Source of the DNA: AL-N1 sp039178835
Lineage (GTDB): Bacteria; Chloroflexota; Chloroflexia; Chloroflexales; Roseiflexaceae
Length of the DNA stretch: 8,382 nucleotides
Direction: 5' to 3'
Assembly (NCBI GenBank): GCA_039178835.1
Contig: JBCDFA010000348.1
Location: forward strand, 1-8,382
Within the stretch, counting starts at the first letter, position 1. Every line of letters begins with the position of its first letter. Positions 1 through 5,698 of the stretch are shown piece by piece. The position numbers and the translations under genes are program-made. A model generated the notes under the pieces. The model saw only the letters and a list, made by a program, of their open reading frames with translations. It had not been told where the DNA came from and did no database searches.

Positions 1-807
1 CGATTGGTGCGCGTACAGAATAACGAGTATGAGTCGGTCATTCCCTGGACTTTCGAGCCACAGATCGAGACGGGTTTGAATGCAACCAATCGACTGGGCA
101 TAGTCGCAGAGGGCCGCGACTTACTTCTCTCGATCAACGGGACAGAGATCACCGCCGCTATCGACGACAACCCTGCAGCAGGGCAACTCACACTAGGAGT
201 CGCGACATTTGACGAGGGCGGGACTATTGTACGTTTTGATAATATTGAAGGGCAAGTCGGGCCGTTTAATCTTGACGAAGACTTTAGCAATCCTGCTACA
301 ACACAATGGAGCACTGGGAGTACGCTCATTGTCGATGGAGGATACGAGATCGCTACAGACGGTGGTGTTATCACGTGGCAACAACCATTACCCAATGGGG
401 CTTCTGATGTAGGAGATTTTACACTAGACGTTGATGTCACTTTAGTGGAAGGGAACGCTGAAAATGTCCGCTATGGGGTACTCTTTGGTGACAGCGGCTC
501 ATTTGATTACTATACGCTCTATCTCCTGCCACAGGGAGGACTGATGATGAACTACCGCGATAGCAGCGGGGAATCGGTATCCCTGATTTCGCCTGTCGAG
601 GTGCGAGAGGTAAACCCAGGAGCCAACGAGACAAACAAGCTTGGTCTGTCTATTGACGATGGTATGCTGCGTATTACCATCAACGATACAGAGATAGCAG
701 AACTTGAGACACCCCAACCGATTCGTGGCCTGGTTGGTCTTGTTGTGGCCAGCGATCCTGGGAGTCCTGTAAGCGTGCGTTTCGACAACTTCCGGCTGAC
801 GGAGTAG
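1..807 (+). CDS. Protein with tandem LamG/concanavalin-like beta-sandwich repeats (5' end outside window)
   Basis: The frame is open to the left edge and ends at TAG 805-807, so this is the C-terminal part of a longer protein. About 267 residues are visible. They contain the end of one repeat (about residues 20-83) and a complete second one (about 90-267). Both repeats carry the same signature: N-x-T-N-[RK]-L-G, then a short strand with I-N-[GD]-T-E-I, then a closing V-R-F-D-N. The order of beta strands and the closing motif fit the concanavalin A-like (LamG / DUF1080-like) fold, which usually binds carbohydrate or mediates extracellular adhesion. No catalytic residues can be assigned. In related bacteria such modules often form the C-terminus of membrane-anchored or kinase-linked proteins, but the N-terminus needed to tell is missing. 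The gene is convergent with hisN, with only 17 bases between the stops. The TTG and GTG near the edge are probably not starts, because the first repeat would be cut in half. Confidence 0.75.
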   Translation, partial: RLVRVQNNEYESVIPWTFEPQIETGLNATNRLGIVAEGRDLLLSINGTEITAAIDDNPAAGQLTLGVATFDEGGTIVRFDNIEGQVGPFNLDEDFSNPATTQWSTGSTLIVDGGYEIATDGGVITWQQPLPNGASDVGDFTLDVDVTLVEGNAENVRYGVLFGDSGSFDYYTLYLLPQGGLMMNYRDSSGESVSLISPVEVREVNPGANETNKLGLSIDDGMLRITINDTEIAELETPQPIRGLVGLVVASDPGSPVSVRFDNFRLTE

Positions 808-824
808 GGAGTTGGTCTTCTCTC

Positions 825-1598
825 TCACCCAGCTACCAAACGCAACACTTCTTCGTGAAGTATGCCATTTGTGGCAATCGCTTCTTCGTTGTGAATCGTA
901 GGAGTGCCTTGCCAATCAGTAAACTGACCACCGGCCTCCTGCACTACCGGTAGCAGCGCCGCACAGTCCCACACGCTCATAGCTGGATCGAGCATTACCT
1001 CAGCACGTCCAGTGGCGACCAACACATAACCATAAGCATCACCCCAGGTGCGCTGCATTTTCGTCGAGGCCACCAGCCGACGATAGTGGGGCTCACGATC
1101 AAACCTGGCCATGCTCTCAGTGTCGGTGGAGAGCAACAATGCCTCATTGAGCTTATCAACCTGTGAGACCTGTGCGCGCCGACCATTCCACTGGCATCCC
1201 TGACCCTGCGCTGCAACGAGAAAATCGCCCATCGCGGGAATATTGACTGCTCCAATCACAGGCATACCTTCTTGCTCTAATCCAACTAATACTGCATATA
1301 GAGGCACGCCACGAACAAACGTCTTAGTACCATCAATCGGATCGAGAATCCAGCGATGACTTGCACCGGGACGCGTCTCCCCTTCCTCTTCACCCAGGAT
1401 GCTATGGTGTGGATAGCGGGACTCAATCATCTCTCGCATCAACCGTTCTGCCTCGCGGTCGGCAATGGTAACCGGTGATTCATCCGCTTTGAAGTCGGTA
1501 GTAACACCAGTCTGGAAATAACGCAATGTCAATTTACCAGCCTGCCACGCTAATTCGGCGGCAAAATCCCGTAGGTCGTGTAGGTTTTCAGATGCCAT
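825..1598 (-). CDS. hisN: Histidinol-phosphatase, inositol-monophosphatase family (HisN)
   Basis: A 257-residue Mg-dependent phosphatase expected to hydrolyse L-histidinol phosphate to histidinol, the eighth step of histidine synthesis, in the cytoplasm. The IMPase-family metal site is complete: G-E-E-E-G at residues 69-73 (E70), D-P-I-D-G-T at 86-91 (D86, D89), and W-D-C-A-A at 210-214 (D211). The stretch W-I-L-D-P-I-D-G-T-K-T-F followed by R-G-V-P-L-Y is typical of the HisN subgroup, and W-G-D-A-Y-G-Y at 185-191 also fits. The length is normal. The start has GAGGAG on the minus strand at 1602-1607, slightly close to the ATG. It follows hisC by 22 bases on the same strand, so the two are probably co-transcribed in reaction order, which supports histidinol phosphate over inositol phosphate as substrate. 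A broader IMPase or sugar-phosphatase activity cannot be excluded from sequence alone. Confidence 0.88.
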   Translation of the reverse strand: MASENLHDLRDFAAELAWQAGKLTLRYFQTGVTTDFKADESPVTIADREAERLMREMIESRYPHHSILGEEEGETRPGASHRWILDPIDGTKTFVRGVPLYAVLVGLEQEGMPVIGAVNIPAMGDFLVAAQGQGCQWNGRRAQVSQVDKLNEALLLSTDTESMARFDREPHYRRLVASTKMQRTWGDAYGYVLVATGRAEVMLDPAMSVWDCAALLPVVQEAGGQFTDWQGTPTIHNEEAIATNGILHEEVLRLVAG

Positions 1599-1620
1599 AA
1601 ACTCCTCAATGTAGATACTA

Positions 1621-2742
1621 TCAGACTGACAAAAGATCGCGCACTATTTCTAACAAAAAATCGTTCTGTGCTGGAGTCCCAACACTGATACGAATACAAT
1701 CACGTAGATATGGTTTGTTGTAGAAACGCACCAGAATACCCCGTTGCATTAATGCTTCGCGTAGTTCCCGTGCACCATTGATACGGGTAGTTGGCAGTTT
1801 GCCAATCCGACAGAGCAGAAAGTTGGCGCTACTTGGATAGACATGAAACCCCGGTAACGCCCGCAAGGCATCATAGAGACGCACGCGCTCATCAATGACT
1901 TGCGCCACAGTAACTAGCAGATGCTCGGTATCCTCCAGCGAGGCGAGTGCCGCCACCTGAGCAGCTATGTTCACATTATAGGGCTGTTTAATCTTCCACA
2001 GGTGGGTAATCAACTCTTCGGGGACCAGGCCATAGCCGATCCGTAAACCAGCTAGACCGGCCCATTTGCTGAAGGTTCGTAGCACCACCAGATTAGAATA
2101 CTGACCAACCATACTGGCAACACTGGTACCAGCAAACTCTGCATACGCCTCATCAATGACTACTAATAACGGCAGTTCAAGCAACTGCTCAAGCGTCTCC
2201 TGGCTAATTGGATTTCCTGTGGGATTATTGGGCGCAGCAATAAATATCATCTTAGCGTGGTGTTGCTCAACAGCTTGAGCAATCCCTGCCAGATCAAGAT
2301 CAAACGACTCATCACGAGGAACATTTATTACACGTGCTGCCTGTACTCCGGCGTCGAACGAATACATACCAAAAGTTGGTGGACAATCAATAATGGCATC
2401 GCCCGGTTGCAAACAGATTCGCATCAATAGATCAATAATCTCGTCCGAACCTGTCCCACAAATGATCCGTTCAGACGATTGTTGCGTATACTTACTGAGC
2501 GCGTGACGTAATGCTGTATGATTAGGATCAGGATAGATTGCTACTTCAGTGGTCCCACTCAGGTTTGCCAAGGCCACAAGCGCCTGTGGAGACGGTCCAT
2601 ACGGATTCTCATTGGCATCGAGTTTCACAATTTGCTCTACCGACAACCCTAGCCGCTTCGCCAACACGTCGAATGGTTCAATCGGCGTATATGGCTCAAG
2701 GTCGGCAATATCGGGGCGCACCAGAGGCATGACTGATGGCAT
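1621..2742 (-). CDS. hisC: Histidinol-phosphate aminotransferase (HisC)
   Basis: A 373-residue PLP-dependent fold-type I aminotransferase. It converts imidazole-acetol phosphate plus glutamate to histidinol phosphate plus 2-oxoglutarate, step seven of histidine synthesis. Visible landmarks are L-D-A-N-E-N-P-Y-G at 41-49 (substrate-binding loop), G-T-G-S-D-E at 96-101 (phosphate cup), N-N-P-T-G at 172-176, D-E-A-Y at 197-200, the PLP lysine K226 in T-F-S-K, the second phosphate contact R234 in G-L-R-I-G-Y, and the carboxylate-binding R351 near the C-terminus. The frame stays open upstream to 2922, but the ATG at 2740-2742 is preferred. It has AAAGGA eight bases upstream, it gives the usual HisC length, and the longer version would overlap the divergent gene. 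Next on the same strand is hisN, 22 bases on. No T-box or histidine leader peptide is evident upstream, and no convincing minus-strand promoter was found. Confidence 0.93.
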   Translation of the reverse strand: MPSVMPLVRPDIADLEPYTPIEPFDVLAKRLGLSVEQIVKLDANENPYGPSPQALVALANLSGTTEVAIYPDPNHTALRHALSKYTQQSSERIICGTGSDEIIDLLMRICLQPGDAIIDCPPTFGMYSFDAGVQAARVINVPRDESFDLDLAGIAQAVEQHHAKMIFIAAPNNPTGNPISQETLEQLLELPLLVVIDEAYAEFAGTSVASMVGQYSNLVVLRTFSKWAGLAGLRIGYGLVPEELITHLWKIKQPYNVNIAAQVAALASLEDTEHLLVTVAQVIDERVRLYDALRALPGFHVYPSSANFLLCRIGKLPTTRINGARELREALMQRGILVRFYNKPYLRDCIRISVGTPAQNDFLLEIVRDLLSV

Positions 2743-2750
2743 TACTGTTT

Positions 2751-2756
2751 TCCTTT
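2751..2756 (-). promoter_or_regulatory. Ribosome binding site of hisC
   Basis: Read on the minus strand this is AAAGGA, separated by eight bases from the ATG at 2742. It fixes the hisC start and argues against the open frame that extends about 60 codons further upstream. Confidence 0.7.
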
Positions 2757-2767
2757 GTATACGTGTG

Positions 2768-2796
2768 TTGACAATATGAGCTATACCTTGAATAAT
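2768..2796 (+). promoter_or_regulatory. Sigma-70 promoter for the FG-GAP/ASPIC gene
   Basis: A consensus TTGACA (2768-2773) is followed after exactly 17 bases by AATAAT (2791-2796), five of six matches to TATAAT. Transcription would begin near 2803 and give an untranslated leader of about 70 bases before the preferred start at 2873. The site sits in the divergent hisC / FG-GAP intergenic region, so polymerase bound here could also interfere with hisC initiation. Confidence 0.6.
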
Positions 2797-2872
2797 ACCA
2801 CGATTAAGATTCATATCATACGACGTTCTACCTACTATGACCGCTGAGAGAAACATGTCTAGAGAGAGCATC

Positions 2873-4234
2873 ATGTTTACAAACCAGACTACCCTATTAC
2901 TTGATAATCCAACGCAACTCAACTATGGTATTGCCGTGGCCGACATCAACCATGATGGTACGTTTGAGTTATTTGTTGCCGGTTTTGGCTTTCCCAATCT
3001 CGTTTTGAAGTGGAATGGGCAAGGGTTTGTAGATATTGCCGATGAATATCTCGCAGATGCAGAACGTCAGGCCATTGGTGTTGCAGCTGGGGATATCGAT
3101 GGCGATGGACGTGAAGAACTGTATGTGCTCAATACAGACACTTTTGGTGGGCGCAAAAATGTCGGAGATCGGTTGTTTGACGTTCGCGATGAGCAGTGGA
3201 CCGACCTCTTCTCACTCCCCGAGTACCAGGAAGTCCAGAATCTGACAGCAGGGCGTTCTGTCGTTGCGTTAGATCGTTATGGCACCGGGCAGTATGGTTT
3301 TTTTGTCGCAAACTATGGTGGCCCCATGCGCCTCTATGAATTTACCCCTGAAGGTCGTCTGGGGGATGTAGCACCAGAGGCCGAACTCAATTTTGTGACA
3401 GGTGGGCGTAGTGTCGTTGCATTGCCCCTTGTATCAGAGCGAATGGATCTTTTTGCCGCAAACGAACGTGGCTCTAATTTTCTCTTCCGCAATAATGGTG
3501 ATGGTACCTTTAGTGAAATAGCACAGGAGGCTGGTATCAATGATCGCTTCGAACACGGACGTGGGGTGGCCATCCTTGACACCAACGAGAGCGGCTGTTT
3601 CGATCTCGCGTATGGCAATTGGGAAGGACCACACCGACTCTTCGTCCAGACTGCTCAGGGGCACTTTACCGATCAAGCCACACCAATACTGGCAACTCCT
3701 TCACGCGTTCGCACCGTGATCGCTGCCGATTTTGATAACGATGGCTATGAGGAGCTCTTTTTTAACAACATTGGTGAACCGAATCGATTATTTGGGCAAC
3801 GCGATGGTGTCTGGGTACCACTCGATATTGGGGACGCCGATGAGCCAAGCGGCCTTGGAACCGGCGCAGCAGTCGGGGATTTTGATGGCGATGGGCGTCT
3901 CGAACTTATTATCGCTCATGGCGAAACCGATGCACAACCACTTACGCTCTACCATACCCCAGAGAATAACAATGCCTGGCTGCGTGTCTTGCCATTCACC
4001 GAACAAGGCGCCCCTGCACGAGGTGCCATTGTTACGCTTCACGCAGGTGGACGCACGCAACGCCGCGCTATCGATGCAGGCAGCGGCTACCTGTGTCAGA
4101 TGGAACCTGTCGCACACTTTGGACTGGGCACACTTGAGCACATTGATGGTGTTGAAATCCGCTGGCTCGACGGTGCAACTGTCACAATAGATACGCCACA
4201 GACCCATCAGCTTATTCGTGTGGCGCATCCTTAA
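2873..4234 (+). CDS. FG-GAP/VCBS seven-bladed propeller protein with C-terminal ASPIC/UnbV domain (CRTAC1-like)
   Basis: 453 residues from the preferred start. Seven successive FG-GAP-like blades begin near Y18, I68 and then at each G-R-S-V-V, G-R-G-V-A, V-R-T-V-I and G-T-G-A-A repeat. Four of them keep an acidic D-x-[DN]-x-D-G calcium loop (for example D24-G29 and D74-G79, and D-F-D-N-D-G and D-F-D-G-D-G in blades six and seven). In blades three to five the loop is degenerate. Residues 365-453 match the ASPIC/UnbV module (N-A-W-L-R-V, then a glycine-rich core, then H-F-G-L-G and a final V-E-I-R-W-L-D-G). Known relatives are mostly secreted binding proteins with no enzymatic role. Here no signal peptide or membrane segment is visible, and the upstream frame closes at 2789 without supplying one. 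ATG codons at 2837, 2855 and 2873 are all possible. 2873 has the best-spaced purine-rich site (GAGAG, 2862-2866). Function is unknown: a cytoplasmic calcium-stabilised binding scaffold is an inference. Confidence 0.85.
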   Translation: MFTNQTTLLLDNPTQLNYGIAVADINHDGTFELFVAGFGFPNLVLKWNGQGFVDIADEYLADAERQAIGVAAGDIDGDGREELYVLNTDTFGGRKNVGDRLFDVRDEQWTDLFSLPEYQEVQNLTAGRSVVALDRYGTGQYGFFVANYGGPMRLYEFTPEGRLGDVAPEAELNFVTGGRSVVALPLVSERMDLFAANERGSNFLFRNNGDGTFSEIAQEAGINDRFEHGRGVAILDTNESGCFDLAYGNWEGPHRLFVQTAQGHFTDQATPILATPSRVRTVIAADFDNDGYEELFFNNIGEPNRLFGQRDGVWVPLDIGDADEPSGLGTGAAVGDFDGDGRLELIIAHGETDAQPLTLYHTPENNNAWLRVLPFTEQGAPARGAIVTLHAGGRTQRRAIDAGSGYLCQMEPVAHFGLGTLEHIDGVEIRWLDGATVTIDTPQTHQLIRVAHP

Positions 4235-4246
4235 ATGACAGATCAA

Positions 4247-4281
4247 TGGAGACTATGACAGCAATGCCTCCACAGTCTCCA
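4247..4281. terminator. Inverted repeat between convergent genes, possible bidirectional terminator
   Basis: TGGAGACT (4247-4254) and AGTCTCCA (4274-4281) are perfect 8-bp inverted arms around a 19-base loop, in the 54-base gap between two convergent stop codons. Neither side has a T-run, so this is not a classic intrinsic terminator. The position is the main argument for it. Confidence 0.35.
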
Positions 4282-4288
4282 GGCTCGT

Positions 4289-5236
4289 CTATGACAGCGT
4301 AAGTTTTTTCTCGTAGGTATCATACTGTTCGGCCACAGACATACCTACCTGTTCATACAAGCGGGTGGCACCCGTCTCGTTTTCGGCATCAACACCGAGA
4401 CTCACACGATACTGGCCCCGTTGGTAAAAAGCATCAAAGACGTGGTATAAGAGAGCAGAACCAACACCACGTTTACGCCACGGCACCAGTACACCCAGAC
4501 TCCTTATCCAGCCAAACACCTCGCGGTCGTAGCAGAGTACCGCCCCAACTGCCGTATCACCATCAAAGGCCAGAAACCACAATGAAGGAACATAATCCTC
4601 ACGATGTGGCAGCTTCTGTACCCAGGACTCGAACGATGTGGGCGAATGTCCCCAGTGCTCAGCAAATGACTCCTCTATCACTGAATGGAAGACCCGCTCA
4701 TCCTGATCTGGCACAAACGTCCGAATCGTAATGCCAGCAGGATACTGAAACGCTGGTGCCTGTTCCATTTCGATCTCCATTCGCCAGAACCGTCGCACAA
4801 ACGTATACTGTGCATTCGCAAATAACTGTGAGGCATGAGCGTTAGCCATATTGGTGTGAGAGCGTAATATTACCTCTGACTGTGTGGCGTCAAGTAGTGT
4901 ACGAGCCCGCTCTTCTGCCAAATGCAACAGATAGGTGCCAATACCCTGGTTCGCATAGTCTGGATGCACATATCCATCGACCATGACTGTTGGGTTGGAC
5001 TCATCAGGCCGAGACTCTTCATATCCGATGATCTTGCCATTGGGTGCAATAGCTAACCAGATATCTGTCTCCAAACTAATCTCCCCGCTTTTCCAATCGG
5101 CCAGTAACTCGCTCACATTCTCATCTGCTTCGCCGCCTTCAGCTACAGCACATGTGTTGATGAGATCAACAACGGCCTCAGCATCATCCATTTTGGGAGC
5201 ACGAATCGTTATTCCTGCCGGTAGTGTGGCTGTCAT
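4289..5236 (-). CDS. Double-domain GNAT N-acetyltransferase
   Basis: 315 residues made of two tandem GNAT folds, about residues 8-155 and 168-315, each opening with G-I-T-I-R. The second domain has a canonical acetyl-CoA loop, R254-K-R-G-V-G259, followed by S-A-L-L. It also has the typical C-terminal N-x-x-[GA]-x-x-L-Y-E-x-x-G-M at about 286-299. The first domain has A95-N-Q-G-I-G100, where the usual leading Arg/Gln is Ala, and it ends with N-A-x-A-S-Q-L-F-A-N-A, so it is probably weaker or structural. This arrangement resembles mycothiol synthase (MshD) and other duplicated GNATs, but nothing here shows a thiol substrate, so no symbol is given. The frame extends upstream to 5299, but the ATG at 5234-5236 has AAAGGA eight bases before it and starts right at the first fold. 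It is transcribed divergently from the TetR operon across a regulator-rich gap. Substrate unknown. Confidence 0.85.
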   Translation of the reverse strand: MTATLPAGITIRAPKMDDAEAVVDLINTCAVAEGGEADENVSELLADWKSGEISLETDIWLAIAPNGKIIGYEESRPDESNPTVMVDGYVHPDYANQGIGTYLLHLAEERARTLLDATQSEVILRSHTNMANAHASQLFANAQYTFVRRFWRMEIEMEQAPAFQYPAGITIRTFVPDQDERVFHSVIEESFAEHWGHSPTSFESWVQKLPHREDYVPSLWFLAFDGDTAVGAVLCYDREVFGWIRSLGVLVPWRKRGVGSALLYHVFDAFYQRGQYRVSLGVDAENETGATRLYEQVGMSVAEQYDTYEKKLTLS

Positions 5237-5244
5237 GTTGTTTT

Positions 5245-5250
5245 TCCTTT
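5245..5250 (-). promoter_or_regulatory. Ribosome binding site of the double-GNAT gene
   Basis: The minus strand reads AAAGGA here, eight bases before the ATG at 5236. It selects this start over the upstream in-frame ATG at 5299, which lacks such a site. Confidence 0.65.
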
Positions 5251-5352
5251 TGTTAGATTGTTGGTTATAGAACGACAGTGGACAGTGGCTGTACAACATG
5301 GATCATGGCAGCAGCCACACAATGAGGATTCTCTTACACGAGTCCTGTTTCG

Positions 5353-5378
5353 TTGATGAAGGTTTTATGGTTGGTCAA
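5353..5378. promoter_or_regulatory. Second, imperfect TetR-type operator candidate
   Basis: TTGATGAA (5353-5360), ten bases, TTGGTCAA (5371-5378). The right half-site is identical to that of the operator at the TetR start (TTGGTCAA, 5686-5693), and the 10-base spacing between the 8-mers is the same. The left half-site matches TTGACCAA at six of eight positions. It lies about 117 bases upstream of the GNAT start, so the TetR protein may also control that gene. Confidence 0.4.
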
Positions 5379-5485
5379 GATAAGAGAGGAAGCAAGCTAC
5401 ACAGGTAGTGCCCTATGTCCAACCAATGACATTGCAAAGCCGTGCACAGATCTGACATCACATGGTACACACCACAGATGTCCTT

Positions 5486-5499
5486 AGACGATATCGTCT
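5486..5499. repeat. Perfect 14-bp palindrome
   Basis: AGACGATATCGTCT is fully self-complementary with no spacer. It sits midway between the divergent genes, so a binding site for a dimeric regulator is plausible. A related 12-of-14 dyad centred on GATATC lies near 5584-5597. Confidence 0.4.
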
Positions 5500-5502
5500 G
5501 CT

Positions 5503-5522
5503 GTACAGATGATCAGTTGTAC
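5503..5522. repeat. Imperfect 20-bp palindrome centred on TGATCA
   Basis: GTACA (5503-5507) and TGTAC (5518-5522) are placed symmetrically around TGATCA (5510-5515), giving eight of ten paired positions about one centre. This fits an operator for a dimeric helix-turn-helix protein. Which protein is unknown. Confidence 0.35.
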
Positions 5523-5637
5523 GGCTTAACGCGATTTCATTGGTGTTTACCTCGCTTAATAGAAGATTGTTCTTATTATATGGATCGGGATATCGCGACA
5601 AATCCGACAAAAGTCTGATTCAGTTCTCCTCGTTCAA

Positions 5638-5667
5638 TTGACAAGAAGTCTAATAGCATGGTACCAT
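5638..5667 (+). promoter_or_regulatory. Probable promoter of the TetR-hydrolase operon
   Basis: A consensus TTGACA (5638-5643) is followed after 18 bases by TACCAT (5662-5667), four of six matches to TATAAT. The -10 lies inside the 10-bp palindrome ATGGTACCAT (5658-5667) and touches the left arm of the operator at 5666. Repressor binding would therefore cover the -10 and the transcription start. Confidence 0.45.
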
Positions 5668-5695
5668 TTGACCAGATTAGTATTTTTGGTCAAAT
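5666..5695. promoter_or_regulatory. Operator-like palindrome at the TetR start codon
   Basis: ATTTGACCA (5666-5674) and TGGTCAAAT (5687-5695) form perfect 9-bp inverted arms around 12 bases. The right arm ends three bases before the ATG at 5699 and the left arm touches the probable -10. TetR-family genes commonly carry their own operator in this place, so autorepression is the natural reading. The same right half-site recurs at 5371-5378. Confidence 0.65.
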
Positions 5696-5698
5696 ATC

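Larger units (their letters stand above)
5237..5698. other. 462-base divergent intergenic region rich in dyad symmetry
   Basis: No supportable coding frame or RNA gene is seen. The stretch separates the divergent GNAT gene and TetR operon and holds many inverted repeats. These are GTGGCTG/CAGCCAC (5285-5291 and 5312-5318, in the GNAT leader), TTGATGAA-N10-TTGGTCAA (5353-5378), ATGTC-N8-GACAT (5415-5432), GACATC-N17-GATGTC (5454-5482), AGACGATATCGTCT (5486-5499), an imperfect 20-bp palindrome (5503-5522), ATGGTACCAT (5658-5667) and the long TetR-type operator (5666-5695). It also contains a 7-bp tandem duplication, GACAGTG twice (5274-5287). It is much longer than needed for two promoters, so complex regulation or a decayed gene are both possible. 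Confidence 0.6.

Noticed and set aside
2837..2872. Earlier starts (2837, 2855) for the FG-GAP protein.
   Set aside because: 2837 has no ribosome binding site, and 2855 has one only four bases away. The added residues are not part of the first blade. They remain possible but less likely than 2873.
2743..2922. In-frame extension of hisC by about 60 codons with a hydrophobic N-terminus that could look like a signal or membrane segment.
   Set aside because: HisC is a cytoplasmic enzyme of about 350-375 residues. AAAGGA at 2751-2756 marks the start at 2742, and the extension would run through the divergent promoter and into the next gene.
3788..4246. Long open frames on both strands within the FG-GAP gene (152 codons each).
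   Set aside because: They are frame shadows. The main frame has regular FG-GAP and ASPIC motifs throughout, and the shadows show no domain or start signal.
4289..5236. Naming the double-GNAT gene mshD.
   Set aside because: The two-domain layout is shared by several GNAT groups. No mycothiol genes are in the window and no substrate-specific residues can be claimed.
5274..5287. GACAGTG tandem duplication as a regulatory repeat.
   Set aside because: Only two copies of seven bases in the GNAT leader, which is easily due to slippage, with no link to a known binding motif.
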